From contig NZ_CP063120.1 of NCBI RefSeq assembly GCF_014931395.1, positions 348,501-412,500 of the forward strand: a stretch of DNA of 64,000 nt. The letters are read 5' to 3'. The translations under genes were made by a program, and so were the position numbers. This document shows positions 26,105 through 34,741 of this stretch, piece by piece. This DNA is from Haemophilus parainfluenzae. GTDB lineage: Bacteria > Pseudomonadota > Gammaproteobacteria > Enterobacterales > Pasteurellaceae. The first letter of the stretch is position 1. Each line of letters begins with the position of its first letter. The notes beneath the pieces are model-generated. The model was not told the origin of the DNA. It made no database searches and worked only from the letters and a program-made list of their open reading frames with translations.

Positions 26105-26479
26105 ATGAACTGGAAAGATCTCATCAAGCCACCACCGGCTGAAGGCTATATTAAAAATTCATCCAATTTAGTGACCGCACTTTTTGTTCTGGCGGGCATT
26201 CTTTATTACCCCACTAATGGCTATGGCGCCGTCATCGCTTTAATTGCCGCATTAATTGTATTAATCGGACAAAAAATGCTAATTGCTCAAACCAATAAAG
26301 ACTTCACTGAAATGCAGTTAGCCGAAAAGCAATTCCAAGAAACCCAAAACAGTGATTACCTTCGCTTTATTGAAGCTCGTGCCACCCAAATGTTGCGCGA
26401 CAACAAAGTCCTTTCCGAAAAAGGCAAAAAAGAGTTAGAGAGATTACTGTCTGTCGTCAAAACACATTTAAAGGTATAA
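26105..26479 (+). CDS. Hypothetical small membrane protein
   Basis: Not recognised beyond topology. The 124-residue product has two adjacent hydrophobic segments (LVTALFVLAGILYYPT and GAVIALIAALIVLIGQKM) and then a charged helical C-terminus likely in the cytoplasm (FTEMQLAEKQFQETQ, DNKVLSEKGKKELERLL). It lies after the manXYZ terminator with only a weak ribosome-binding site, so it is probably expressed separately. The first helix is encoded partly by a Haemophilus uptake signal (ACCGCACTT), indicating long residence in this lineage. Confidence 0.65.
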   Translation: MNWKDLIKPPPAEGYIKNSSNLVTALFVLAGILYYPTNGYGAVIALIAALIVLIGQKMLIAQTNKDFTEMQLAEKQFQETQNSDYLRFIEARATQMLRDNKVLSEKGKKELERLLSVVKTHLKV

Positions 26480-26516
26480 TGCTGCCAAATTTATATTTGG
26501 AAAATATCCTTTAAAG

Positions 26517-27590
26517 ATGAGACATACAAAGAAACTCATTACTCTTGCGGGAATTGCCGCATTTGTCACCTATTGGTTTTATCTGCCAACTTATCCGGTA
26601 TATCCGAAGAGTGATCATTATGATCCTGATACACAAACTTTCTATAATGCAGAACCTCAACGCGCACCAATAAATGTTGCAAGTGCACTTTGGGAAATGA
26701 CATTTCATGAAAAAGATTTTCACCCCCAAAAACCATTGCCCACGGTCAAACCAAATTGGACCGAGTTATTAGCGCCAGCTGAACAGAGTCGCTTTATGTG
26801 GTTTGGACATTCAACGCTACTTATGCGTATTGGCAATCAAACCATCATTACCGATCCACTTTTTGGAAATAGTGCGTCTCCAGTACCAATAATGATGCAC
26901 CGTTTTCAACCACCTGTGGCAGAAATTGAAGAATTACCGCCTATAGATGTCGTGCTGCTTTCACATAGCCATTACGATCACCTTGAACAAGAAAGCATCG
27001 AAAAATTAATGAAAACGCAAAGTCATTTTGTGGTTTCTTTAGGAATGGGCGTGATATTACAAAAATGGGGAATAGATGCAGCTAGAATTACTGAATTAGA
27101 CTGGTGGCAAAGCACTGAACGAAATGGCGTAAAATATACTGCATTACCTGCAAGACATGATTCTAGCCGTGGCTTGTTTGATCATAACAAAGCATTATGG
27201 TCTGGTTTTTTAATAGAGCATAAGCGCGGTCAAAATGAAGAACGTTTTTACTTCCATGGTGATTCCGCCCAAGGTAAACATTTTGATGAAATTGCCAGCC
27301 GTGTTGGCAAAATTGATATTGCGTTTATAGAGAACGGACAATATGACGAAAGATGGCCCAATAACCATCTTTTCCCTGAGCAAACCGCACAACTGGCAGC
27401 AAAACTACAGCCAACAAGATTTATGCCCATTCACTGGGGCGCTTATCCCCTTGCCTTGCATACGTGGAATGAGCCTGTGCTTAAAAGCGTACCAATGGCA
27501 AGAGCACTGGGCGTGAATACACTTACACCATTGTTAGGACAAGTATTTGACGTAAATACAAAAACAGAAGATTGGTTTACCCAAGAATAA
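26517..27590 (+). CDS. MBL-fold metallo-hydrolase (NAPE-PLD/UlaG-like)
   Basis: A 357-residue protein with an N-terminal hydrophobic segment (LITLAGIAAFVTYWFYLP), so it is membrane anchored or exported. The metallo-beta-lactamase fold follows: WFGHSTLLMRIGNQTIITDPLF, then LSHSHYDHLE, the HxHxDH zinc motif. Later ligands are in HGDSAQGKHF and MPIHWGAY. This set matches the NAPE-phospholipase D/UlaG subgroup, whose known members cleave phosphodiester or lactone bonds. The substrate in bacteria is unclear, though a membrane lipid is likely given the anchor. Confidence 0.85.
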   Translation: MRHTKKLITLAGIAAFVTYWFYLPTYPVYPKSDHYDPDTQTFYNAEPQRAPINVASALWEMTFHEKDFHPQKPLPTVKPNWTELLAPAEQSRFMWFGHSTLLMRIGNQTIITDPLFGNSASPVPIMMHRFQPPVAEIEELPPIDVVLLSHSHYDHLEQESIEKLMKTQSHFVVSLGMGVILQKWGIDAARITELDWWQSTERNGVKYTALPARHDSSRGLFDHNKALWSGFLIEHKRGQNEERFYFHGDSAQGKHFDEIASRVGKIDIAFIENGQYDERWPNNHLFPEQTAQLAAKLQPTRFMPIHWGAYPLALHTWNEPVLKSVPMARALGVNTLTPLLGQVFDVNTKTEDWFTQE

Positions 27591-27694
27591 TCATAACTTT
27601 TAGCTATATGAAATAAGCTTTTCTTCTTTTTCTTATTTAAGTTAGAAAGGTATTATCAAGCGGAAATTTATGATTTATCCCTTAGGAGTAGTTT

Positions 27695-28240
27695 ATGTCT
27701 CAATTTAAAATTCACACCATTGAATCAGCCCCTGAAGCCGCACAAGAAGCCTTAAAAGCCGTACAAAATGCCAATGGGTTTATTCCAAATTTAATTGGTG
27801 TTCTTGCGAATGCCCCTACTGCACTTGAAACTTATCGCACGGTAGGCGGCATTAATGGTCGTAACAGCTTAACGGCAACAGAACGCGAAGTGGTGCAAAT
27901 TACCGCTGCTGTAGTCAATGGCTGTGGTTTCTGTGTAGCAGGCCACACGAAGATCGCTTTAAAAGTGTTAAAACTTGAAGAAGAGCTTGTGAACCAAATT
28001 CGTGCAACTGCTCGTATTGAAAGTGATAAAAAACTCGATACTTTAGCGCGTTTCACCCTTGCCGTTATTTTGCAAAAAGCAAAATTAACTGAAGCACAGC
28101 TTAAAGCGTTCTTTGATGCAGGTTATACTCAAGAAAATGCCATTGATGTGATTTTAGGTGTCAGCCTCGCCACATTATGTAACTATGTGAATAATATCGC
28201 TGAAACCCCAATCAATCCTGAATTACAGGCATTTGCATAA
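27695..28240 (+). CDS. AhpD-like carboxymuconolactone decarboxylase family protein
   Basis: Cytoplasmic 181-residue all-helical protein with the AhpD signature: Glu in TEREVVQITAAVVNGCGFCVAGHTKIA, with CGFC as redox pair and the downstream His. Such proteins act as peroxidase partners or alkylhydroperoxidases. The start follows TAGGAG. It is monocistronic, ending in an inverted uptake-signal terminator. Decarboxylase activity is unlikely because the CxxC pair marks the redox subgroup. Confidence 0.88.
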   Translation: MSQFKIHTIESAPEAAQEALKAVQNANGFIPNLIGVLANAPTALETYRTVGGINGRNSLTATEREVVQITAAVVNGCGFCVAGHTKIALKVLKLEEELVNQIRATARIESDKKLDTLARFTLAVILQKAKLTEAQLKAFFDAGYTQENAIDVILGVSLATLCNYVNNIAETPINPELQAFA

Positions 28241-28253
28241 TCAAGCCAATAAT

Positions 28254-28287
28254 AAAAGTGCGGTCAAAAATGACCGCACTTTTTTAT
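28254..28287. terminator. Bidirectional terminator of inverted uptake signals
   Basis: AAAAGTGCGGTCA (28254-28266) pairs with TGACCGCACTTTT (28271-28283) around AAAA, then TTTT. It separates the convergent AhpD-like and TlpA genes. Confidence 0.9.
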
Positions 28288-28760
28288 TCCTTCACAAATT
28301 GTTTAATTTGATCTGAATTCAAATGTCCAGGTTGTGCTTTGATAAGATTTAAATCCTTATCCAATAGTAAATTAAACGGATAGCCTAATACATTAGCTCG
28401 TTTAATGATTTCACCGTTTTCATCCAATAATACGGTGATATTTTTATAGTCCAAGCCTTTATACCAATTGATAAATTTTTGACTATTTTGTTCATTCTTT
28501 TGTCCAGGTGAGGCAATCGTAATCACATTAAAATCAAGGTTCTTTTCAGCACTGAGATCATCAATTTCTGCTAACCCCGCTAAACAAATTGGACACCAAG
28601 ATGCCCACATTTTGATATAAAGCGGTTTGCCTTGATATTGTGATAAAGAGACGGTTTGATTATCCAACGTCTTCAAGGGGATGTCCGCCAAAGACACATT
28701 CTCTTGTGCAAAACTCAATGGACTCAAAAACAATAAAAGTGCGATCAATATTTTTTTCAT
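28284..28760 (-). CDS. Periplasmic TlpA-like thioredoxin, partner of MsrAB
   Basis: Exported thioredoxin-fold protein of 158 residues: signal peptide ending PLSFA, active site WASWCPICLAGL (CPIC), cis-Pro in VLGYPFNLLLD. It follows msrAB by 9 bp and is surely co-transcribed. In Neisseria the equivalent thioredoxin is fused to MsrA-MsrB in one protein; in Haemophilus it is separate, usually with a CcdA membrane donor. It probably recycles oxidised MsrAB. No ccdA is beside it here. Confidence 0.87.
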   Translation of the reverse strand: MKKILIALLLFLSPLSFAQENVSLADIPLKTLDNQTVSLSQYQGKPLYIKMWASWCPICLAGLAEIDDLSAEKNLDFNVITIASPGQKNEQNSQKFINWYKGLDYKNITVLLDENGEIIKRANVLGYPFNLLLDKDLNLIKAQPGHLNSDQIKQFVKE

Positions 28761-28769
28761 TTTTTCCTC

Positions 28770-29831
28770 TTATTTCACAAAGGGAATCAAATCGCCATAG
28801 CCTTGTTTTTCCATTTCATCTAATGGAATAAACTTAATCGATGCGCTATTGATGCAATAACGTAAACCGCCTTTATCACGAGGGCCATCATCAAATACAT
28901 GACCTAAATGGGCATGGCCACTGCGGCTTAATACCTCAATGCGAGTCATATTAAAGCTATTGTCTCTTTGATACTCCGCCACTTCAGCGGCAATCGGTTT
29001 GGTAAAACTTGGCCAGCCGCAACCTGATTCAAATTTATCTTTAGAAGAAAATAACGGTTCTCCCGTGGTGATATCCACATAAATACCCGGCGCGAAATTA
29101 TCCCAATATTCGTTACTAAAAGAGCGTTCGGTATGTTTGCCTTGCGTCACATCATATTGAAGTGCGGTCAGTTTTTGCTTTAATTCTGCATCACTTGGTT
29201 TTGGGTATTTTTTATCATCAATTAATGGCTCATCGGCTTTTTTGATGTCAATATGGCAATAACCATTCGGGTTTTTCTTGAGATAATCCTGATGATACTC
29301 TTCCGCCTCCACATAATTTTTCAGCGGTTCTACTTCAATTTGAATCGGCACTTGATATTTACTTTGTAAGGTTTTTAATGCCGCTTCAATAACGGCTTTA
29401 TCTTGCTCATTTTGATAATAAATGCCGGTGCGATATTGTCTGCCTCGATCATTGCCTTGCTTGTTAATACTGGTTGGATCGATAACGCGGAAATAATATT
29501 GCAGTAATTTATCTAACGAAATTTTATTTGGATCGTAAGTGACTTTCACCGTTTCCGCATGATCTGTCGCATGCAATAATTGGTAGTTAGTGGTATCACC
29601 TTTTCCATTGGCATAACCAGAAACAGCATCAGTCACGCCTTGAATTCTTTCCATATAAGCTTCTAGTCCCCAAAAACAACCACCGGCAAGATAAATAATT
29701 TGTTGTTCTTGTTTACTTTCCATTGTCATTTTTTGCTCCTTTGATGATTCTGTGTGATCAGCATACGTTAAACTACTTTGCAAACCGCCAAAAAGTGCGG
29801 TCAATATGAGAAATGTTTTTGTATATTTCAT
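28770..29831 (-). CDS. msrAB: Periplasmic methionine sulfoxide reductase MsrA/MsrB fusion
   Basis: Repairs oxidised methionines of exported proteins, reducing both S and R sulfoxides. A signal peptide ends near SSLTYA. The MsrA domain follows, with catalytic Cys in [16 protein letters not shown]. The MsrB domain has SGCGWPSF and the catalytic Cys in [13 protein letters not shown] near the C-terminus. The 353-residue length fits a two-domain fusion lacking the N-terminal thioredoxin of the neisserial protein. A good GGAAAG ribosome-binding site precedes the ATG. It forms an operon with the TlpA-like gene. Confidence 0.95.
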   Translation of the reverse strand: MKYTKTFLILTALFGGLQSSLTYADHTESSKEQKMTMESKQEQQIIYLAGGCFWGLEAYMERIQGVTDAVSGYANGKGDTTNYQLLHATDHAETVKVTYDPNKISLDKLLQYYFRVIDPTSINKQGNDRGRQYRTGIYYQNEQDKAVIEAALKTLQSKYQVPIQIEVEPLKNYVEAEEYHQDYLKKNPNGYCHIDIKKADEPLIDDKKYPKPSDAELKQKLTALQYDVTQGKHTERSFSNEYWDNFAPGIYVDITTGEPLFSSKDKFESGCGWPSFTKPIAAEVAEYQRDNSFNMTRIEVLSRSGHAHLGHVFDDGPRDKGGLRYCINSASIKFIPLDEMEKQGYGDLIPFVK

Positions 29832-29943
29832 TTTCTTTCCTTATTATAGAAAAATCTTCAGCTTGCATTTCATTAGACGAAGACAAGCCCATTTTCTTAC
29901 AAAATAAGGCAATTTTTTACCGCACTTTGTGCAAGGAACCTTT

Positions 29944-30810
29944 ATGCCAAACATACATCTCCGCAATAATTATCAAAAAGCTGTTGTTTGTATGGTGTTA
30001 GCTTACATCAGCATTGCCTTAATGGGTGTATTTGTAAAATACGCCTCTGATGAATTACCGTCCAGTGAAATTTTATTTTCCCGCTTCTTTATTGGTTTTG
30101 TTTTTCTCTTGCCCTTTTTAATTAAAGATGGAGATTTCAAAGTCGATATGTCGCAATGGAAGTTTCTCATTTTGCGTAATCTAGCCGGCATTGCCAGTAT
30201 GTTGCTAACCTTCTACGCCATTAAATATTTGCCGATTTCTATTGCGATTTTATTGATGAATACGTCCGCACTTTTTGTGCCTTTATTGCTGTTTTTCTTT
30301 AAAGTCAGAACGCCATTAAAAGTATTAGCTTGCAGTTTTATGGGGTTTATCGGTGTATCCATCATTATGCTGACCAACGGTTCAATGAATATCAACCCTA
30401 TCCATGTAGGCTATGCGTTAGGTGCTGCAGTATTGGCGGCCATGGCATTTATCAGCTTACAAGAGCTCAATAAACACAACTCACCTAAAAATATCGTGTT
30501 TTACTTCCACTTATTAGGCTCGATTTTATTGCCACTCTTTTTTATTACTCAATGGGAAATACCAACACTACATGGATTCACATTACTGCTTTTAGTGGGC
30601 GGATTTGGTCTTATTTTCCAATTATTACTCACTCGCGCCTTTAAATACGCCCCTGCCAATGTCATCACGCCTTTTGCTTTTACTGGCGTGATTTTCTCCA
30701 GCATCTGTGACTGGTTCTTCTGGGATAACGTACCAAGCCTAAATTTCTGGATTGGTTCATTAGTCATTATTATTGCCGTCAGTTTACTTGCCAGAATGCG
30801 GGCAAAATAG
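29944..30810 (+). CDS. EamA-family DMT transporter
   Basis: Ten-helix inner-membrane transporter with two EamA repeats. Signals include YISIALMGVFVKYASDELPSSEI in repeat 1 and TRAFKYAPANVITPFAFTGVIF in repeat 2. The start at 29944 (MPNIHLRNN) follows AAGGA; an upstream GTG is less likely. 288 residues. The substrate is unknown; family members export amino acids, nucleotides or metabolites. It precedes the iron transporter by about 90 bp, but a Fur-like site in between suggests a separate promoter for the latter. Confidence 0.85.
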   Translation: MPNIHLRNNYQKAVVCMVLAYISIALMGVFVKYASDELPSSEILFSRFFIGFVFLLPFLIKDGDFKVDMSQWKFLILRNLAGIASMLLTFYAIKYLPISIAILLMNTSALFVPLLLFFFKVRTPLKVLACSFMGFIGVSIIMLTNGSMNINPIHVGYALGAAVLAAMAFISLQELNKHNSPKNIVFYFHLLGSILLPLFFITQWEIPTLHGFTLLLLVGGFGLIFQLLLTRAFKYAPANVITPFAFTGVIFSSICDWFFWDNVPSLNFWIGSLVIIIAVSLLARMRAK

Positions 30811-30831
30811 AGAAATCCGACCAAATAGTTA

Positions 30832-30850
30832 GAATATAACTATTCTCAAT
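30832..30850 (+). promoter_or_regulatory. Fur-box candidate upstream of fecBCDE-like operon
   Basis: GAATATAACTATTCTCAAT; its reverse complement ATTGAGAATAGTTATATTC resembles the Fur core (TGAGAAT-N2-TTAT). It lies 52 bp before the first gene of an iron uptake operon. Confidence 0.55.
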
Positions 30851-30901
30851 AACATTGTTTGAGTGTATAATCCAAATGCTTTTTATTATTGAGGACACAA
30901 C

Positions 30902-31792
30902 ATGAAAAAATTATTCAAAACTACTTTAGCTTCCGCATTATTAATGGTATCCGCATTCGCTAGCGCCGTGACGGTTAAAGATGCGAAAGGTGAATTTACC
31001 CTTGATAAAACCCCAAGCCGTGTTGTGGTATTGGAATATTCTTTTGTGGATGCTTTAGCCCAAGTCGGTGTAAGCCCAGTAGGTGTGGCTGACGACAACA
31101 AAATCGATCGTATTTTGCCGCAAGTGCGCGAAAAAATTGCTGCATGGCAATCCGTTGGCACGCGTTCTCAACCGAGTCTTGAAGTGATTGCTTCTCTCAA
31201 ACCCGATTTAATTATTGCTGATCCATCTCGCCATACTGCAGTATTTGAAGAATTGAAAAAAATTGCGCCAACGGTGATGTTTGATTCCCGTCATGAAAGC
31301 TACCAAGAAAATCTTGAAACTGCGCAGAAAATTGGTGATTTAGTCGGTAAAAGCGCTGAAATGAAAGCGAAGATCAATGAACATAATGATTACATTGCCA
31401 ACATCGCAAAAAATTTAGGTGTACAAGGCAAAAAAGCCTCATTTGGTACTTCCCGAGAAGATAAATTTAATATCCAAAATGACAATGGCTATGTGGGTAG
31501 TTTCTTAACGACATTAGGTTTTGCGCCAACTAAACTCAATAGCGATCAAGCTTTCGTAGAAATCAACCTTGAACAATTAGTAATGGAAAAACCGGAATAC
31601 TTGTTCATTGCCCATTATCGTGATGAAAGTATTGCGCGCAAATGGGAAGCTGAGCCACTTTGGAAAGCCATTCCTGCGGTCAAAGCGAACCATGTTTACA
31701 GTGTTGACTCCGACATGTGGGCGCGTGGTCGCGGTTTAGAAGCAAGCAAAATTATGGCAAAACAAATTGAAGATTTCGTGAAGCAAAAATAA
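30902..31792 (+). CDS. fecB: Fec-type ferric siderophore/citrate ABC transporter, periplasmic binding protein
   Basis: Captures ferric citrate or another ferric chelate in the periplasm. A signal peptide ends AFASA. The FecB/FhuD fold is seen in PSRVVVLEYSFVDALAQVGV, SLEVIASLKPDLIIADPSRH and the C-terminal VYSVDSDMWARGRGLEAS. 296 residues, near E. coli FecB (300). It overlaps the next gene by one base (TAATG), indicating tight coupling. The actual ligand is unproven, since no outer-membrane receptor is in the window. Confidence 0.82.
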   Translation: MKKLFKTTLASALLMVSAFASAVTVKDAKGEFTLDKTPSRVVVLEYSFVDALAQVGVSPVGVADDNKIDRILPQVREKIAAWQSVGTRSQPSLEVIASLKPDLIIADPSRHTAVFEELKKIAPTVMFDSRHESYQENLETAQKIGDLVGKSAEMKAKINEHNDYIANIAKNLGVQGKKASFGTSREDKFNIQNDNGYVGSFLTTLGFAPTKLNSDQAFVEINLEQLVMEKPEYLFIAHYRDESIARKWEAEPLWKAIPAVKANHVYSVDSDMWARGRGLEASKIMAKQIEDFVKQK

Positions 31793-32781
31793 TGATGAAG
31801 TCTGCTTTCCGTTGGGGACTTCCCCTTATCATTCTGGCTTTCCTATTATGGGGAAGCCTGTTTTTGTATTATCCCATCGAAATTCGACCGCTTGCAGCGT
31901 TACAAGCGTTCCTCCCCGATGGCGATGAAATTGCCAAAATTACGGTAACCGATTTACGCCTACCGCGCGCATTAGTTGGCATGATTTTAGGTGCCAATCT
32001 TGCGGTGGCGGGGGCGTTGTTACAAACCATTACGCGCAACCCGCTTGCTTCACCTACGCTACTCAGCGTGAACTCTGGAGCTAGTCTTGCCATGGTAACC
32101 GCCAGTGCGTTTAGCCCCTTGATTCTTTCTGGTTATAGCATTGCCTTAGTGGCTAGTATCGGCGGCGGTCTGAGTTGGTTTGTGGTGATGCTGATCAGCA
32201 ACGGATGGAAAGATAATAGTGGAGATCGTAGCCGAGTGATTTTAGCGGGGATTGCCGTATCACTACTTTGTGCCGCGCTCACGAAATTGGTGCTCATTAT
32301 CGCGGAAGATCATGCCTTCGGTATTATGAGCTGGCTAGCTGGCGGCATTGCACATGCCCGTTGGAATGAATTATTGACGTTATTTCCGTTCTTTATTTTG
32401 ACCGCACTTTTCTGCCTGCTTTTTGCCAGTCGTTTGAATTTACTCAATTTAAGTGATGAATCCGCTCGTTCGCTAGGTATCAATCTCTTCCGTTTACGTT
32501 GGTACGCTAACATCATGGCGTTATTGATTGTGGGCTCAAGCGTGAGTGTTGCTGGCCCTGTGGCCTTTATTGGCTTACTCGTGCCCCACCTTGCCCGCTA
32601 TTGGATTGGTTATGACTTGCGAAAATCGCTCCCTATGGCAATGTTACTCGGCGCAATTTTAATGCTCGCTGCAGATACCATTGCCCGTGCGGTGAACTTC
32701 CCTAGCGAAGTGCCTGCTGGTGCGGTGCTTGCCTTAATCGGTGCCCCAGTCTTTGTATTATTTGCCAGAGGAAGACACTAA
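31792..32781 (+). CDS. fecC: Fec-type iron ABC transporter permease (FecC-like)
   Basis: One half of the heterodimeric FecCD-type membrane channel. About nine to ten hydrophobic segments are visible. Family motifs are TDLRLPRALVGMILGANLAVAGALLQ, RNPLASPTLLSVNSGAS and the EAA-like GPVAFIGLLVPHLAR. 329 residues. The start overlaps the stop of the binding-protein gene by one base and its own stop overlaps the next start in the same way. Confidence 0.87.
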   Translation: MMKSAFRWGLPLIILAFLLWGSLFLYYPIEIRPLAALQAFLPDGDEIAKITVTDLRLPRALVGMILGANLAVAGALLQTITRNPLASPTLLSVNSGASLAMVTASAFSPLILSGYSIALVASIGGGLSWFVVMLISNGWKDNSGDRSRVILAGIAVSLLCAALTKLVLIIAEDHAFGIMSWLAGGIAHARWNELLTLFPFFILTALFCLLFASRLNLLNLSDESARSLGINLFRLRWYANIMALLIVGSSVSVAGPVAFIGLLVPHLARYWIGYDLRKSLPMAMLLGAILMLAADTIARAVNFPSEVPAGAVLALIGAPVFVLFARGRH

Positions 32782-33764
32782 TGCGAGCTTCTCATGTATC
32801 TTTTCGCGCTATCGGCTTTTATGTCGTCACGCTCAGTCTGATGGTACTACTCTTTGGATTGAGTATTCGACTTGGCACTTATACGCTTTCTTTTGAGGAA
32901 ATTTGGGCGGCCTTTCAGCCTGACGATAAAAACTATTTTACCTTGATGGAATATCGCCTACCTCGTGCGGTATTAGCGATTTTATTAGGCGGAGCCTTAG
33001 CGATTTCCGGTGTGTTAGTGCAAAGCGTAGTACGCAATCCACTTGCCTCTCCCGATATTTTAGGGATTAACAATGCGGCAGGGTTAGTTGCTGTTTCGGT
33101 ATTGATGTTCTTACCAAACTTAGCATTTTACTGGATGCCAATTTTTGCCTTTTTAGGTGGAGTGCTCTCTTTTGTCATTTTATGGATCGTGTGCGGTTTT
33201 AACTTCCGCCCTATTAAAATGGCAATCATTGGGGTCGCACTTTCCGCATTGTGGGCAGCCATTAGTCATTATCTGATGCTTACCAATCCGGTCGAGATCA
33301 ATACAGCGATGTTATGGCTTACAGGAAGCCTATGGGGGCGCAGCTGGTCTTATTTGAATGTGGTATTGCCATGGTTAGTAGTGTTGCTACCCTTGCCATT
33401 TATTTTCTGTCGCGATCTCGACACCCTTGGTTTAGGTGAAAACAAAGCCTCCACCTTAGGCGTGACTGTGAATAAAGTGCAAATCAGCGTTTTAGTGCTA
33501 GCGGTCGCCCTTTCCACTACGGCCGTAGCAATTTGTGGTCCGATTGCCTTTTTAGGCTTGGTTGCGCCGCATCTTGCCCGTCGTTTAGTCGGCGGCAGAC
33601 ATCGCACCCTATTACCGGCGGCCTTGATTATTGGCGCCCTCTTATTACAACTTTCGGATATTTTGGCGCGGGTGATTGACCCACCAACTGAACTACCAGC
33701 GGGTATTCTGACCGCGATTATCGGTGCGCCATATTTCTTCTACTTATTGATGAGAACTAAATAA
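32781..33764 (+). CDS. fecD: Fec-type iron ABC transporter permease (FecD-like)
   Basis: Second permease of the FecCD pair, 327 residues. Motifs parallel the first: YRLPRAVLAILLGGALAISGVLVQ, VRNPLASPDILGINNAAG and GPIAFLGLVAPHLAR. One-base TAATG overlaps on both sides keep stoichiometry fixed with FecC and the ATPase. Confidence 0.87.
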   Translation: MRASHVSFRAIGFYVVTLSLMVLLFGLSIRLGTYTLSFEEIWAAFQPDDKNYFTLMEYRLPRAVLAILLGGALAISGVLVQSVVRNPLASPDILGINNAAGLVAVSVLMFLPNLAFYWMPIFAFLGGVLSFVILWIVCGFNFRPIKMAIIGVALSALWAAISHYLMLTNPVEINTAMLWLTGSLWGRSWSYLNVVLPWLVVLLPLPFIFCRDLDTLGLGENKASTLGVTVNKVQISVLVLAVALSTTAVAICGPIAFLGLVAPHLARRLVGGRHRTLLPAALIIGALLLQLSDILARVIDPPTELPAGILTAIIGAPYFFYLLMRTK

Positions 33765-34531
33765 TGAGCATTGAAATCAATAATTTATCTTTAGGTTATC
33801 AAGATAAACTCGTGGTTAAAAATCTGTCGCTAAAATTCCCGAAAAATAAAGTGATTGCGTTAATCGGCCCAAATGGTTGCTGTAAGTCCACCACATTAAA
33901 AGCGGTGGCTCGCCTGCTTAAACCGAAGCAAGGCTCAATCACCCATAAAGGCAAGGACATTTGGCAAAAAAGCCCTAAAGAATATGCCCAAGAATTGGCT
34001 TTTCTCCCGCAGCAACACTTGGTACCTGAAGGGATAAAAGTGCGCGAATTGATCGCTTACGGGCGTTCGCCTTACTTAAATCTATGGGGTAAACTCAGTC
34101 AAAAAGATGAAGAATTGGTCACTTGGGCGATGGCGCAAACACAAACTGCCGAACTCGCCGAACAGTTGGTTTCCGATTTATCTGGTGGTCAGCAACAACG
34201 GGTATTTTTAGCCATGACACTTGCGCAAGATGCTGAATTAGTGCTACTTGATGAGCCTACCACTTATCTGGATTTAAACCGCCAAGCAGAACTCATGGGC
34301 ATGATGCGACAAATGCAACAAAACGGCAAAACCGTAATTACAGTGTTACATGACCTCAACCAAGCCTGCCGCTATTGCGATCACTTAATCGTCATGAAAA
34401 AAGGTGCCGTAATGGCACAAGGCACACCTGATGAGGTCATGACCGAAGAGTTACTTAAGGATGTGTTTGATTTGGATGTCATCATTCATCGTGATCCTAT
34501 CAGTAACACACCGATGTTTATTTTGAAATAA
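33764..34531 (+). CDS. fecE: Fec-type iron ABC transporter ATPase
   Basis: Cytoplasmic ATPase energising the FecCD channel. Walker A is GPNGCCKSTT, with Cys-Cys in place of the usual Ser/Gly-Gly; the signature is LSGGQQQR; Walker B reads LVLLDEPTTYLD; the switch His is in VLHDLNQACRYCDHL. 255 residues, exactly the family size. It ends the four-gene operon at a hairpin. Confidence 0.9.
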   Translation: MSIEINNLSLGYQDKLVVKNLSLKFPKNKVIALIGPNGCCKSTTLKAVARLLKPKQGSITHKGKDIWQKSPKEYAQELAFLPQQHLVPEGIKVRELIAYGRSPYLNLWGKLSQKDEELVTWAMAQTQTAELAEQLVSDLSGGQQQRVFLAMTLAQDAELVLLDEPTTYLDLNRQAELMGMMRQMQQNGKTVITVLHDLNQACRYCDHLIVMKKGAVMAQGTPDEVMTEELLKDVFDLDVIIHRDPISNTPMFILK

Positions 34532-34555
34532 CTTTCAATCACTTCTCTAAATATC

Positions 34556-34592
34556 AAATAGGCGTTTTATTTTACTAAAACGCCTATTTTTT
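34556..34592 (+). terminator. Terminator of the fecBCDE-like operon
   Basis: AAATAGGCGTTTTA pairs with TAAAACGCCTATTT, followed by a T-run. The next 150 bp before pgaA show no further clear element. Confidence 0.88.
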
Positions 34593-34741
34593 CACCTAAA
34601 ACACTTGATGTTATACATAGCTAATGCTTTTTATCGCTCAACTTGAGGTCGGACCACTTTACGAAACTTATACTTTCTTTACATTGTCATAAATATGGAG
34701 TCCACAATAAATAATTATAATTAAACATCGTAGAAGTTAAT

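Noticed and set aside
34600..34741. Promoter or operator of pgaA
   Set aside because: AT-rich with several weak hexamers but no pair or dyad strong enough to report.
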